This document shows, one piece after another, positions 43,151-53,906 of a stretch of 64,000 bases of DNA. This DNA comes from an uncultured Erythrobacter sp. (GTDB lineage Bacteria; Pseudomonadota; Alphaproteobacteria; Sphingomonadales; Sphingomonadaceae): the NCBI GenBank assembly GCA_947488155.1, contig CANKYK010000002.1, forward strand, positions 812,001 through 876,000, given 5' to 3'. The notes under the pieces are model-generated. The model was not told the origin of the DNA. It did not search any database and was given only the letters and a program-made list of their open reading frames with translations. How positions within the stretch are numbered: position 1 is the first letter of the stretch; each line of letters opens with the position of its first letter. The position numbers and the translations under genes are program-made.

Positions 43151-44569
43151 TCACATATGGATTGGCTTGCCCGTTACGGCCATGGCCGCCTCTTTCACGG
43201 CCTCTGCGTGTGTCGGGTGCGCATGACAGGTGTAGGCGATGTCTTCCGACGTTGCGCCGAATTCCATCGCGACAGCAGCTTCTGCGATCATAGTGCCGGC
43301 CAGGCTGGCAACGATATGCACGCCCAGCACGCGGTCCGTCTCTGCATCGGCGATGACTTTCACAAAGCCATCGGTATCGCGGTTTGCCTTCGCCCGGCTG
43401 TTTGCCATCATCGGGAACTTGCCAACTTTGACCGTGTGGCCTGCTTCTTTCGCAGCCGCTTCAGTCATGCCAACATCGGCAAATTCTGGCATGGTGTAGA
43501 CCACGCCGGGGATCACATCGTGATTGATGATCCCGGTCTCACCTGCGATGTTCTCTGCGCAGGCGATGCCTTCATCCTCGGCCTTGTGGGCGAGCATCGG
43601 GCCGGGAACACAGTCGCCAATCGCCCAAACACCGTCCACTTTGGTGCGGAAGTCGTGGCCGACTTCGATCTGACCGCGCTTGTTGGTTTCAATCCCGATT
43701 GTGTCGAGAGCCAGACCATCGGTGTTGGGCCGGCGCCCGATTGAGACCAGCACGTGGCTGGCCTTGATTGTCTGCTCATCACCGCCAGCGGATTTCTCCA
43801 CGCTGAGCGTTACACCTTTGGCGGTCGCCTTCGCGCCGGTGACCTTATGGCTGAGCATCAGCTCCATGCCTTGCTTCTTGAAGATCTTGCCCGCTTCCTT
43901 GCGAACATCTGCGTCCATTCCAGGCAGCAGTTGGTCCAGGAATTCGATCACGGTGACCTTAGCGCCTAGTCTCCGCCAGACAGAGCCAAGCTCCAGGCCG
44001 ATCACGCCGCCGCCGATGACGACGAGGTGCTCTGGCACTTCTTCCAGTTCTAACGCGCCGGTGCTGTCGACGATGCGTTTAGCAGCATTGTCGACCTCAA
44101 CGCCGGGCAGGGGCGTGACCGAGGAGCCGGTGGCGATGATGATGTCTTTCGCGGTGACTGTCTCGTCGCCGACCTTTACCGAATGCGCATCTTCAAATGC
44201 GGCGTGGCCCTTGATCCAGGTGACCTTATTCTTCTTGAACAAGAATTCGATTCCGCCCGTGAGCTCACCCACGGCCTTGTTCTTCTCCGCCATCATCACG
44301 CCCAGATCGAGCTTTGGCTTGGCGGTGATGCCCCATTTGGCGAAGTGACCACCAGCGGCCTCTTCAAACAGTTCAGAGCCGTGGAGCAGCGCCTTTGACG
44401 GGATGCACCCAACATTGAGGCAAGTGCCGCCCAGCGTCTCACGGCTTTCAACGCAGGCCGTTTTCAGGCCCAACTGCGCCGCTCGAATTGCGGCGACATA
44501 GCCTCCTGGTCCCGCGCCAATCACAAGGCAATCGTAGTCGTAAGGATGGTCAGCCATCTGATGTTCCAT
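43151..44569 (-). CDS. lpdA: Dihydrolipoyl dehydrogenase (E3)
   Basis: E3 reoxidises the lipoyl groups of 2-oxoglutarate dehydrogenase (and other complexes) with FAD and NAD. The 472-residue frame shows GAGPGG near 18-23 for FAD, the redox pair Cys50/Cys55 in GTCLNVGC, and HAHPTHAEAVKEAA near the C-terminus with the catalytic His-Glu. The ATG at 44567-44569 was used, but MADHPYD four codons later is an alternative. It is the last gene of the 2-oxoglutarate dehydrogenase cluster and abuts the DUF1877 gene. Confidence 0.97.
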   Translation of the reverse strand: MEHQMADHPYDYDCLVIGAGPGGYVAAIRAAQLGLKTACVESRETLGGTCLNVGCIPSKALLHGSELFEEAAGGHFAKWGITAKPKLDLGVMMAEKNKAVGELTGGIEFLFKKNKVTWIKGHAAFEDAHSVKVGDETVTAKDIIIATGSSVTPLPGVEVDNAAKRIVDSTGALELEEVPEHLVVIGGGVIGLELGSVWRRLGAKVTVIEFLDQLLPGMDADVRKEAGKIFKKQGMELMLSHKVTGAKATAKGVTLSVEKSAGGDEQTIKASHVLVSIGRRPNTDGLALDTIGIETNKRGQIEVGHDFRTKVDGVWAIGDCVPGPMLAHKAEDEGIACAENIAGETGIINHDVIPGVVYTMPEFADVGMTEAAAKEAGHTVKVGKFPMMANSRAKANRDTDGFVKVIADAETDRVLGVHIVASLAGTMIAEAAVAMEFGATSEDIAYTCHAHPTHAEAVKEAAMAVTGKPIHM

Positions 44570-45151
44570 TCAAGTGTAATAGGTAATGATCGCTTGGCCA
44601 TTACTAGCGGCCTCACTCGCAAATTTGCGAAGATACTCAAAGTTTTCGAGCGCATATTCGCGAATGTCATCGCTATCTCCTCGGGCAATTACATCGCCTA
44701 AGTAGAGATCGTCCAATGGCATTTCCTCTGGTACGTAGCGTGCGAGGAAATCTTCCTCCGTCATCCGGGATGCAAGGTCCGTGAACTCCTTCACCCAATC
44801 GGCGGAAATGATATTCGGTTTGCCCAAACCAAGATTTATGTCGGCAAGCGGATTCAAGTCGTCACCGATTAGCGCTAGTGGCCCATCGCCTCTGCCGACA
44901 TCGCCGCACAAGAGGTAGTGGACGATGTGCCAGGATTTATCGAGGTCCCCCTCATCGCCCTCGGCCCTCTTCGGCACGGAACCATCTTCAGTGTTGCTTT
45001 TGCTCCCGATGAGCTTCGAAAGAAAACTCGGTTTGGGTTCTTCATATACATCGGGATCTTGATAGACAAATTCCGCGACTGCTTTGGGTCTATTGAGCAG
45101 AATTTCGACGTTCTGCGGCGACGTCCGGATCATGCAATATGCGATACCCAT
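44570..45151 (-). CDS. DUF1877 (YfbM-like) protein
   Basis: A 193-residue soluble protein. LDKSWHIVHYLLCGD and the end ENFEYLRKFASEAASNGQAIITYYT fit the DUF1877/YfbM family; a basic insert (SFLSKLIGSKSNTEDGSV) breaks the middle. The family's function is unknown. It lies between sucB and lpdA with its stop directly abutting the lpdA start, so it is an intruder in an otherwise conserved order. It has the same strand and spacing as its neighbours, so is probably co-transcribed. Base usage looks lower in GC than its neighbours. Confidence 0.78.
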   Translation of the reverse strand: MGIAYCMIRTSPQNVEILLNRPKAVAEFVYQDPDVYEEPKPSFLSKLIGSKSNTEDGSVPKRAEGDEGDLDKSWHIVHYLLCGDVGRGDGPLALIGDDLNPLADINLGLGKPNIISADWVKEFTDLASRMTEEDFLARYVPEEMPLDDLYLGDVIARGDSDDIREYALENFEYLRKFASEAASNGQAIITYYT

Positions 45152-45163
45152 CGGTTCATTCCT

Positions 45164-46408
45164 TTAGAGGTCGATCAGCATCCGGGTTGGATCTTCGATC
45201 GCTTCCTTGATGATTTTCAGCGCGGTTACAGCCTCGCGGCCATCGATCAGGCGGTGATCATAGCTGAGCGCGAGATACATCATCGGGCGGATCACAACCT
45301 CGCCGTTGATCGCAACCGGGCGGTCCTCGATGCGGTGCAGGCCCAGAACGGCGCTTTGCGGAGCGTTGATGATCGGCGTCGACATCAGCGATCCGAACAC
45401 ACCACCATTGGAAATGGTAAAGGTGCCGCCGGTCATATCGGCCATGGTCAGCGTGCCTTCTTTGGCGCGCTTGCCAAAATCGGCGATGTCTTTCTCGATC
45501 CCGGCAAATCCCTTTTTATCGCAATCGCGAACGACCGGGACGACCAGGCCATTGGGCGCGGATACGGCGACAGAGATGTCAACATAGTCGTGATAGACGA
45601 TCTCATCGCCTTCGATATAGGCGTTGACCGATGGCACATCCTTCAGTGCGAGGCAGGCAGCCTTGGCGAAGAAGCCCATAAAACCGAGGCGGATGTCATG
45701 CTTCTTGGCGAAGAGGTCTTTGTATTTGCTGCGCGCCTCGATGACCGCGCTCATGTCGCAATCGTTGAAGGTGGTTAGTAGGGCGGCGGTGTCTTGCGCG
45801 CCTTTCAAACGCTTTGCGATGGTCTGGCGCATCCGCGTCATCTTCACGCGTTCGTCATTGCGGCCAGCGCCTGGCGCGGCGGCGCCTGCAGGTGCGGCGC
45901 CTGCAGGTGCGGCGGCAGCCGGGGTAGGGGAGGCTGCTGGTGCAGGATCACCCTTGGCTTTCGCGGCGGCGAGCACGTCTTCCTTGGTCAGACGGCCGTC
46001 TTTGCCGGTGCCTTTGATGGTCGAGGGATCAACCCCATGCTCCAGCACTGCACGGCGCACCGCAGGAGACAGTGTTTGCGCGGCGGCTTGCAGATCGTCG
46101 GAGCCTTCCGCTTTGGCTGCTGACGCCGGAGTGTCTGCCTTCGCAGCAGGAGCTGCCGCGCTGGCGGTAGCACCAGCCTCGATCACCGCGAGAACCGCGC
46201 CGACTTCTACCGTGTCGCCGACGGCGGCTTTATGCTCGGTCAGGACGCCTGCGATGGGCGAGGGCACATCAACGGCGACCTTATCGGTTTCCAAGCTGAC
46301 TATTGGCTCGTCAGCGGCAACCGCGTCGCCGGGCTGTTTGAGCCATTCGCCAATGGTGCCTTCGGTGACGGATTCGCCGAGCGCTGGGACTGTAATATCT
46401 TGGGCCAT
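45164..46408 (-). CDS. sucB: Dihydrolipoyl succinyltransferase (E2o)
   Basis: E2 of the 2-oxoglutarate dehydrogenase complex, forming its core. The 414 residues hold a lipoyl domain with Lys43 in ETDKVAVD, a peripheral-subunit binding domain at about 113-149 ([20 protein letters not shown]), an Ala/Pro linker (164-182), and the catalytic domain with His385 and Asp389 in DHRLIDG. The ORF is open further, but [13 protein letters not shown] is the conserved E2 start. It is 10 bases behind sucA. Confidence 0.97.
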   Translation of the reverse strand: MAQDITVPALGESVTEGTIGEWLKQPGDAVAADEPIVSLETDKVAVDVPSPIAGVLTEHKAAVGDTVEVGAVLAVIEAGATASAAAPAAKADTPASAAKAEGSDDLQAAAQTLSPAVRRAVLEHGVDPSTIKGTGKDGRLTKEDVLAAAKAKGDPAPAASPTPAAAAPAGAAPAGAAAPGAGRNDERVKMTRMRQTIAKRLKGAQDTAALLTTFNDCDMSAVIEARSKYKDLFAKKHDIRLGFMGFFAKAACLALKDVPSVNAYIEGDEIVYHDYVDISVAVSAPNGLVVPVVRDCDKKGFAGIEKDIADFGKRAKEGTLTMADMTGGTFTISNGGVFGSLMSTPIINAPQSAVLGLHRIEDRPVAINGEVVIRPMMYLALSYDHRLIDGREAVTALKIIKEAIEDPTRMLIDL

Positions 46409-46418
46409 AATGGGTTCC

Positions 46419-49253
46419 TTAGGCCTTTTTCTTGCTGGATTTACTGGATGAATTCGAAAGGTCGAGCGCATCTGCGATCAGCGCTTCTTGCTGCTCGGCG
46501 TGCCGTTTGGCAAGGCCGGTGGCAGGCGATGCCGAGGCATCACGTCCGGCATAGATTGGCCGCATGCCATCATGTCCGGCCGCGCTCAGCGATTCTTCGA
46601 TCTGATTATCGACGAAGAACCATGCGCCATTGTTCTTGGGCTCTTCCTGGCACCAGACAACCTCTTTGAGGCCCGTCATCCGCTTAAGCCGCACGGCCAG
46701 TGGATCGCCGGGGAACGGATAGAGCTGTTCAATGCGGACGATTGAGACGTCTTTGATCTTTGCCTTGTCGCGTGCCTCGATCAGGTCATAGGCGACCTTG
46801 CCAGAGCATAGGACCAGACGCTTCACCTTCTTGTCATCGATCGCTGTCGTATCAGACTTGATCCGCATGAAGTGGTGATCGCCAAGGAATTCCTCGCGCG
46901 GGCTCTTGGCCATCGGATGCCGCAGCAAGCTCTTTGGTGTCATAATAACCATCGGCTTGCGGAACGGACGCAGCATCTGGCGGCGCAGAACGTGGAAATA
47001 GTTCGCCGGCGTGGTGATGTTGCAGACCTGGATATTGTCGTTCGCGCACAATTGCAGGAACCGTTCGAGCCGGGCGGAGCTGTGCTCTGGACCCTGGCCC
47101 TCATATCCATGGGGCAGCAGCATGACGAGGCCGTTTGCGCGCAGCCATTTCGCCTCGCCGCTGACGATGTACTGATCGATCATGATCTGCGCGCCATTGG
47201 CGAAATCGCCAAATTGCGCCTCCCATAGGACCAGCGATTTCGGGTCAGCCATGGCAAAGCCATATTCGAACCCGAGCACGCCGTATTCGGACAAGGTGCT
47301 GTCATACACCTCGAACTTGCCATGCGGCAGAGTGGTAAGCGGGATGTATTTGCGCTCGGTCTTTTGATCGACCCAAACCGCGTGACGTTGGCTAAAGGTG
47401 CCGCGCCCGGAATCCTGGCCGGACAGGCGCACGCCGTATCCGCCCATCACCAGACTGCCAAAGGCAAGCGCCTCTGCCGTGGCCCAGTCGAAGCCTTCGC
47501 CGCTGCTGAACATTTCGCCTTTGGCCTTCAGCACGCGGCCCAAGGTCTTGTGAATGTTCAGATCGTCCGGAACCTCGGTCAAAACGCGGCCCAGGCTGTC
47601 GAACTGCTTTGGCTCAAGCGCGGTTTCGACATTGCGCCGCGCGGATTCGGGATCGACCGGCTTGTTAAGGCCTGCCCAGCGGCCCGCGAACCAATCCGCC
47701 TCATTCGGCTTATAGCTCTTGGATGCCTCGAATTCCTCGTCGAGCTCGGCGACAAAGTCGTCCTGCAACTGCTTCAAGGTGCTGCCCTCGATCACGCCTT
47801 CGCCGATCAGGCGTTCTGAATAAATCGCACTGACTTTTGGATGAGTGCGGATCGCATCATACATCAGCGGTTGCGTGAATTTCGGCTCATCGCCTTCATT
47901 GTGGCCGAACCGGCGATAGCACCACATGTCTATCACAACGTCGCGCTTGAAAGTCTGGCGATATTCCACCGCCAGTTTACACGCGAAGGTCACCGCTTCT
48001 GGATCATCGCCATTCACGTGCAGGATCGGCGCCATCACGCCCTTCGCTACATCGGATGGATAGGGCGAGCTGCGCGCGAAGCGCGGCGAAGTGGTGAAGC
48101 CGATCTGGTTGTTGATGATAAAGTGCAGACAGCCGCCAGTGTCATAGCCGTTCACGCCTGACAGGCTGAGGCTTTCCCACACCACACCTTGTCCGGCGAA
48201 GGCTGCGTCACCATGGATCAGGACAGGCAGAACCTGATCCTTCTTGTCGAGATCGTCCCGGATTGCCTGCTGCGCGCGGACCTTGCCCAGCACCACCGGG
48301 TCAACTGTTTCCAGGTGAGATGGGTTGGGGACGAGCGACATGTGCACGTCGATCCCATCGAAATTGCGATCGGTGCTGGTGCCGAGGTGATATTTCACAT
48401 CGCCAGAACCGCCAACGTCCTCTGGATTGGCAGAGCCTCCGGAAAACTCGTGAAAGATCACCTTGTATGGCTTAGCCATGACATTTGCGAGCACGTTGAG
48501 ACGCCCGCGGTGTGCCATGCCGTAAATGATCTCACGCACGCCAGAGCTGCCGCCATGCTTGATCACCGCCTCCAGGGCTGGAATCATGCTCTCGCCGCCG
48601 TCTAGGCCGAAGCGTTTGGTGCCCACATATTTTTTGCCGAGGAACGCTTCATATTGTTCGCCGCGAACCACCGCCGCCAGGATGGCGCGCTTGCCCTCTG
48701 GCGTAAACTGGATCGTCTCGCCTGGGCTTTCAAACTTGTCTTGCAGGAATCGCCGCTCTTCAGTGTCGGCAATGTGCATATATTCCAGGCCAACCTTGCC
48801 GCAATAGGTCGCGCGCAATGTGTTGTAGAGTTCGCGCACGCTGGTCCATTCCAGACCGAGCACTCCGCCGACATAGACCTGAGTATCTTCCTTGCCCGCA
48901 AGCCCGTGGAATTCGAGCGTGAGGTCAGCCGGTACATCGCGGTGAGAGAGGCCCAGCGGATCGAGATCCGCCGCCATATGACCGCGCACCCGGTAAAGGC
49001 GAACCAAGGTCATGGCAGAAATCGAAAGGCTCGCCGCCTCCTCAATCGCTGCCGGATCCATCGCTTTGCCAGCCTTCTTTGCGGCCTTTTCAACCGCCAG
49101 CTTCATGACGGTCGGATCAAGCGCCTGCGTTAGATCATCGGCCTCTTCGCCGCCGCTCAGCGGCCAACGCGCATTGCCCCACGAAGGGCCAGGCTGTGGT
49201 CCCTCTTGGTCCGGTACTTCCGGTATGAAATCTTGGCTTTCGTTACCCATCAA
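46419..49253 (-). CDS. sucA: 2-oxoglutarate dehydrogenase E1
   Basis: E1 decarboxylates 2-oxoglutarate with thiamine diphosphate and transfers succinyl to E2 lipoate. At 944 residues the length is normal. Seen are the E1o signatures [36 protein letters not shown] stretch near 300-330 and [11 protein letters not shown] with the cofactor-binding aspartate. The C-terminal domain ends normally with a serine/lysine-rich tail. MM at the start allows two ATGs. Second gene after sucD, with 93 bases between. Confidence 0.97.
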   Translation of the reverse strand: MMGNESQDFIPEVPDQEGPQPGPSWGNARWPLSGGEEADDLTQALDPTVMKLAVEKAAKKAGKAMDPAAIEEAASLSISAMTLVRLYRVRGHMAADLDPLGLSHRDVPADLTLEFHGLAGKEDTQVYVGGVLGLEWTSVRELYNTLRATYCGKVGLEYMHIADTEERRFLQDKFESPGETIQFTPEGKRAILAAVVRGEQYEAFLGKKYVGTKRFGLDGGESMIPALEAVIKHGGSSGVREIIYGMAHRGRLNVLANVMAKPYKVIFHEFSGGSANPEDVGGSGDVKYHLGTSTDRNFDGIDVHMSLVPNPSHLETVDPVVLGKVRAQQAIRDDLDKKDQVLPVLIHGDAAFAGQGVVWESLSLSGVNGYDTGGCLHFIINNQIGFTTSPRFARSSPYPSDVAKGVMAPILHVNGDDPEAVTFACKLAVEYRQTFKRDVVIDMWCYRRFGHNEGDEPKFTQPLMYDAIRTHPKVSAIYSERLIGEGVIEGSTLKQLQDDFVAELDEEFEASKSYKPNEADWFAGRWAGLNKPVDPESARRNVETALEPKQFDSLGRVLTEVPDDLNIHKTLGRVLKAKGEMFSSGEGFDWATAEALAFGSLVMGGYGVRLSGQDSGRGTFSQRHAVWVDQKTERKYIPLTTLPHGKFEVYDSTLSEYGVLGFEYGFAMADPKSLVLWEAQFGDFANGAQIMIDQYIVSGEAKWLRANGLVMLLPHGYEGQGPEHSSARLERFLQLCANDNIQVCNITTPANYFHVLRRQMLRPFRKPMVIMTPKSLLRHPMAKSPREEFLGDHHFMRIKSDTTAIDDKKVKRLVLCSGKVAYDLIEARDKAKIKDVSIVRIEQLYPFPGDPLAVRLKRMTGLKEVVWCQEEPKNNGAWFFVDNQIEESLSAAGHDGMRPIYAGRDASASPATGLAKRHAEQQEALIADALDLSNSSSKSSKKKA

Positions 49254-49346
49254 AGGTCACCTATTTTACCGAGCGCTCTCGGCTTCAAAGCATCTTACCA
49301 AAGCTGGGGGATAGTCCTGGGGAGGAAATATCCCTCAACAATCGCC

Positions 49347-50237
49347 TCAGGCAATTTCCTTAAGCATTGTATCCAGAGTGGTGCCCAACTCAGATGGTGA
49401 GGGCGACACACGGATGCCTGCAGCTTCCATCGCCGCGATCTTGTCATCCGCGCCGCCTTTGCCGCCAGACACAATCGCGCCGGCGTGGCCCATGCGGCGT
49501 CCCGGAGGCGCCGTGCGTCCAGCGATAAAGCCAACGGTTGGCTTGCTGCGGCCCTTGGCGGCTTCTGCTTTGAGGAATTCGGCCGCTTCTTCTTCCGCGC
49601 TGCCGCCGATTTCGCCGATCATGATGATCGACTTGGTTTCTTCATCATCCAGGAACAGGTCGAGCACGTCGATAAAGTTGGTGCCATTGACCGGGTCGCC
49701 GCCAATGCCAACCGCTGTGGTCTGGCCCAGGCCAACCATCGTGGTCTGATGCACGGCTTCGTAGGTGAGCGTGCCAGAGCGTGAGACCACGCCAACGCTG
49801 CCCTTTTGGAAGATGCTGCCCGGCATAATGCCGATTTTGCATTCGCCCGGGGTAAGAACGCCTGGGCAGTTCGGTCCGATCAGGCGTGATTTGGAGCCTT
49901 CTAGCGCGGCCTTAACCCGCACCATGTCGAGCACAGGAATACCCTCGGTGATCGCAATGATCAGCTCCACTTCGGCATCAATCGCCTCGCAAATGGCGTC
50001 ACCAGCGAAGGGCGGCGGCACATAGATGCAGGATGCGGTCGCGCCGGTTTCAGCCTTCGCCTCGCGCACGGTGTTGAAATTGGGCAAGCCAATGTGCGTC
50101 GTGCCGCCTTTGCCAGGCGTAACGCCTGCAACCATTTGCGTGCCGTAATCCAACGCCTGCTGGGTGTGGAACGTGCCCGTGTCCCCGGTCATGCCTTGAG
50201 TGATGACCTTGGTGTCTTTGTTTACGAGAATGCTCAT
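49347..50237 (-). CDS. sucD: Succinyl-CoA ligase (ADP-forming), alpha subunit
   Basis: The alpha subunit binds CoA and is phosphorylated on a histidine during succinyl-CoA to succinate conversion. The 296 residues show [34 protein letters not shown] and the phospho-histidine His251 in GHAGAIVSG. The start [10 protein letters not shown] was chosen over the longer frame from 50261. The beta subunit sucC is not adjacent; four exported or membrane genes lie upstream instead, then mdh. The partner must be elsewhere on the genome. Confidence 0.97.
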   Translation of the reverse strand: MSILVNKDTKVITQGMTGDTGTFHTQQALDYGTQMVAGVTPGKGGTTHIGLPNFNTVREAKAETGATASCIYVPPPFAGDAICEAIDAEVELIIAITEGIPVLDMVRVKAALEGSKSRLIGPNCPGVLTPGECKIGIMPGSIFQKGSVGVVSRSGTLTYEAVHQTTMVGLGQTTAVGIGGDPVNGTNFIDVLDLFLDDEETKSIIMIGEIGGSAEEEAAEFLKAEAAKGRSKPTVGFIAGRTAPPGRRMGHAGAIVSGGKGGADDKIAAMEAAGIRVSPSPSELGTTLDTMLKEIA

Positions 50238-50329
50238 TGTGGTTCGAAACCTCTGATGCAAAGTGAATGAAATGAATTCCTGACCTCAGTTGAGCATGGC
50301 CAGAAGATTTGTGGATGTACTCTATGCCA

Positions 50330-50884
50330 TCATTGCGCGCCGGAAATTTGCTTTCCAACTTGAATGCGCATGCTGGTGAATTTTTCGTCGAGTGATGCAA
50401 CCTCGTAGATCGTGTCGCCTCTCTCAAAGGAAACGCTGTTGGAAATGTCGCGGCCGGTGGCGCGGTAACCCGACGCAGGTTGATCGAGGTAGGCTGCGAT
50501 CTGAGTTGCCGCCATAATGCTGTTGCCGGGTATAGCCATTTGGCAAGTGCCACCGAAGCCCTCTCTTTTGGAACCGATGCTGGTGTCTTTGCCAATGAAA
50601 AACAGTGTTTTGCCGTCTTTAGAGAGAGCGAGTGCTCCTGGTTCATCCCAGAATGCACTATCGCCTGCACTGGCAGGTTTGGTCCAACCTTCTGACCCAA
50701 GCTTCGCACTGGTGCCTTCAAAATCCGCATGAAGCTGCTCGCAAGTGTGGGTGGCCATTACGGCTGGGTTCACTTCCGGATCGAGTTTCTCTTGCGCGTA
50801 GGCACCAGATGAAAGCAAGGCTAGCCCCGTCAAAACTATGGTTCCGGAATTCAGCACATTACGTCTCCCAATATCTTTAAGCAT
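50330..50884 (-). CDS. Exported two-cysteine protein, member 1 of a trio
   Basis: A 184-residue exported protein (signal MLKDIGRRNVLNSGTIVLTGLALLSSGAYAQ-like, cleavage near YAQ). It has HTCEQLHADFEG then KLGSEGWTKP, and a second cysteine in FGGTCQMAIP, the same arrangement as the next two genes. No named domain. The frame is open far upstream, but the ATG at 50882-50884 exposes the signal peptide and was chosen. It follows the middle member by two bases on the same strand. Probably periplasmic; function unknown. Confidence 0.75.
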   Translation of the reverse strand: MLKDIGRRNVLNSGTIVLTGLALLSSGAYAQEKLDPEVNPAVMATHTCEQLHADFEGTSAKLGSEGWTKPASAGDSAFWDEPGALALSKDGKTLFFIGKDTSIGSKREGFGGTCQMAIPGNSIMAATQIAAYLDQPASGYRATGRDISNSVSFERGDTIYEVASLDEKFTSMRIQVGKQISGAQ

Positions 50885-50886
50885 AC

Positions 50887-51567
50887 TTATCGCTGTTTGC
50901 TTTCTTCGGTGTCGGAATTGGATTGTTCTGGCGTCAATCGGTCTTGATCGGCTTGAGGTTTTGTCAAAGCCTCCAATCCGGTGAACTCGGTAAGAATGTA
51001 AAAACCTGGATACAGCACATCGTCGGGTAAATCCGATATACTGGCGGCTCCGAAATGACTGTTCGTATATCGCGCGCCAGTAACCAGATGTTGCGGAGCA
51101 ACGCTTTCCCATATCCACCAACCATCGCGATAATCGCCGGGCGAGTTAGTATTGGCAAAATCCGGTTGGACGCCAAGTATCCCGCCCAATAGTCGGCCGT
51201 CTGGCATGTACGGGAAATCATCGATAACGGTGATGCAGGAATACATCTCTTCGCCGTCGACTGATGTCCACCGAGCCATCGAATGGTCAATTACGTGACC
51301 ATGCAATGTCACACTAAACACACGTATTGTTGGATCTGGATCATCGGCCCAAGTCGCCCCTGCTAGCCGTTCGGCCATCAGCGGCTTAGGCTCTGACTGT
51401 TCAGTCCAACCTTCACTGCGCAATTCACCATTAGGCTCGTAAGCTGCCGCATCGTTGCATTCGACCAGATGCCGGTCGGTCGCCTCGACCAGTGCCATCG
51501 GCGCATCATGCGCTGCGGCAGGTGCGGCAATTGCGGCGAGCAAGGCGACTGGGAAGAAGCGCATCAC
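50887..51567 (-). CDS. Exported two-cysteine protein, member 2 of a trio
   Basis: A 226-residue protein with a signal peptide (RFFPVALLAAIAAPAAAHD). HLVECNDAAAYEPNG then LRSEGWTEQ and a later cysteine in MYSCITVIDDF match the cysteine and tryptophan spacing of its two neighbours. The C-terminal tail is Gln/Glu/Ser-rich. It shares four bases with the next gene upstream (ATGA), so translation is coupled. I do not recognise the family. Periplasmic location is inferred. Confidence 0.77.
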   Translation of the reverse strand: MMRFFPVALLAAIAAPAAAHDAPMALVEATDRHLVECNDAAAYEPNGELRSEGWTEQSEPKPLMAERLAGATWADDPDPTIRVFSVTLHGHVIDHSMARWTSVDGEEMYSCITVIDDFPYMPDGRLLGGILGVQPDFANTNSPGDYRDGWWIWESVAPQHLVTGARYTNSHFGAASISDLPDDVLYPGFYILTEFTGLEALTKPQADQDRLTPEQSNSDTEESKQR

Positions 51568-52184
51568 TCCGCAGTTCCCACTGTATCTGATTTGAGAGCC
51601 ACGCCGTCGAATTTAAAGGCGTCTGCCAATTGGCTGCCCGGCGGAATGTAGAACACTTGGAAACTGTCGTGACCAGGCTGAGTGCCCGGCTCCCAATCGG
51701 TGATTTGGACACCATCTTGATCGATGGCTTTGGTTGGCTCTCGGTCCAGCCATTCAGCCACCGTTTCTGGAGGGATCGCGCGCGTTTCGCCCATATCGAA
51801 CAGGCGGCAGGCGCTGACCCGCGTTCCATCTATCGTTACCTCAGACAGAACCACGTAGAGCTCTTCGCCTGCGACAGTCTTTTTAAAGACCTGCATGTCG
51901 CTCATGGTGCCGCCAGCCTCTGTGACGGCCGTTCCGCCAGTTTCGCGGGCGAAGTTCAGAAAAATGACGAGCTTGGTCGGTGCAAACGTGGAACCCTCTT
52001 GCCAATCCGCTGCGGTCAGCGAAGCAGCGGTCGCCGCTTGATTTTCAACCGAACCGCATCCTTCGCGAAAGGCATTGAGCACTTCGAGCGCTGGATAGGT
52101 GGCATCGCCCTGACCATGGCCAATGTGCGCCGCCGCTGGTGTGGCTGCTGCGAGAGCAATCAAGGGGAGGAGGGCGCGCTTCAC
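51564..52184 (-). CDS. Exported two-cysteine protein, member 3 of a trio
   Basis: A 206-residue protein starting at a GTG (52182-52184) that overlaps the preceding stop as GTGA. Signal peptide VKRALLPLIALAAATPAAAH. The mature part has REGCGSVENQ then LTAADWQEG, and a second cysteine in TRVSACRLFDMG, aligned with the two downstream genes. The frame is open further upstream, but those residues are histidine-rich and unconvincing. A Trp-rich segment SVAEWLDREPTKAIDQ-like follows. Unknown function; the trio probably arose by duplication. Confidence 0.75.
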   Translation of the reverse strand: MKRALLPLIALAAATPAAAHIGHGQGDATYPALEVLNAFREGCGSVENQAATAASLTAADWQEGSTFAPTKLVIFLNFARETGGTAVTEAGGTMSDMQVFKKTVAGEELYVVLSEVTIDGTRVSACRLFDMGETRAIPPETVAEWLDREPTKAIDQDGVQITDWEPGTQPGHDSFQVFYIPPGSQLADAFKFDGVALKSDTVGTAE

Positions 52185-52483
52185 AATGTCTCGCTGGCCT
52201 CCGCCGCCTTGCTCTTCATCCGCGCACGAATGAGCACGATGGTGGAGATGATCATGCTGATGATGCATCCAGCCCACATTGGGAGGAGCGGGATGAGGAT
52301 AAACGCATGCGGGCCGAGGCCAGCGATGGCCAGGCTTGCGATCGACAGGACGAGCACCGCAGCGATAGAGATCAACGCTGCCTTTGCGCTCATAAATCGT
52401 TGGATAATCAGCCCTAGGATGATCGGCGCAACAACAAAGCCGAGCATAAAGAGGGTAATCCCCAAGTCGTCAAATTCCATCAT
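52181..52483 (-). CDS. Small membrane protein ahead of the exported trio
   Basis: A 100-residue protein with three hydrophobic helices (GITLFMLGFVVAPIILGLII, ALISIAAVLVLSIASLAIAG, and the helix near 68-88). It starts the four-gene group and its stop overlaps the GTG of the next gene. It is 93 bases after the mdh stop and on the same strand. No family was recognised; a membrane partner for the exported trio is a reasonable guess. Two adjacent ATGs are available. Confidence 0.72.
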   Translation of the reverse strand: MMEFDDLGITLFMLGFVVAPIILGLIIQRFMSAKAALISIAAVLVLSIASLAIAGLGPHAFILIPLLPMWAGCIISMIISTIVLIRARMKSKAAEASETL

Positions 52484-52576
52484 ATTTGCTCTCCTGTATC
52501 AGTGCCCAGTACTACCCACGCGCCGGAGCGGTCGCTGCAAAAGCAATCAAGGAGAAGAGGGGAGCGCATGAGCGCA

Positions 52577-53906
<1,330 letters not shown>

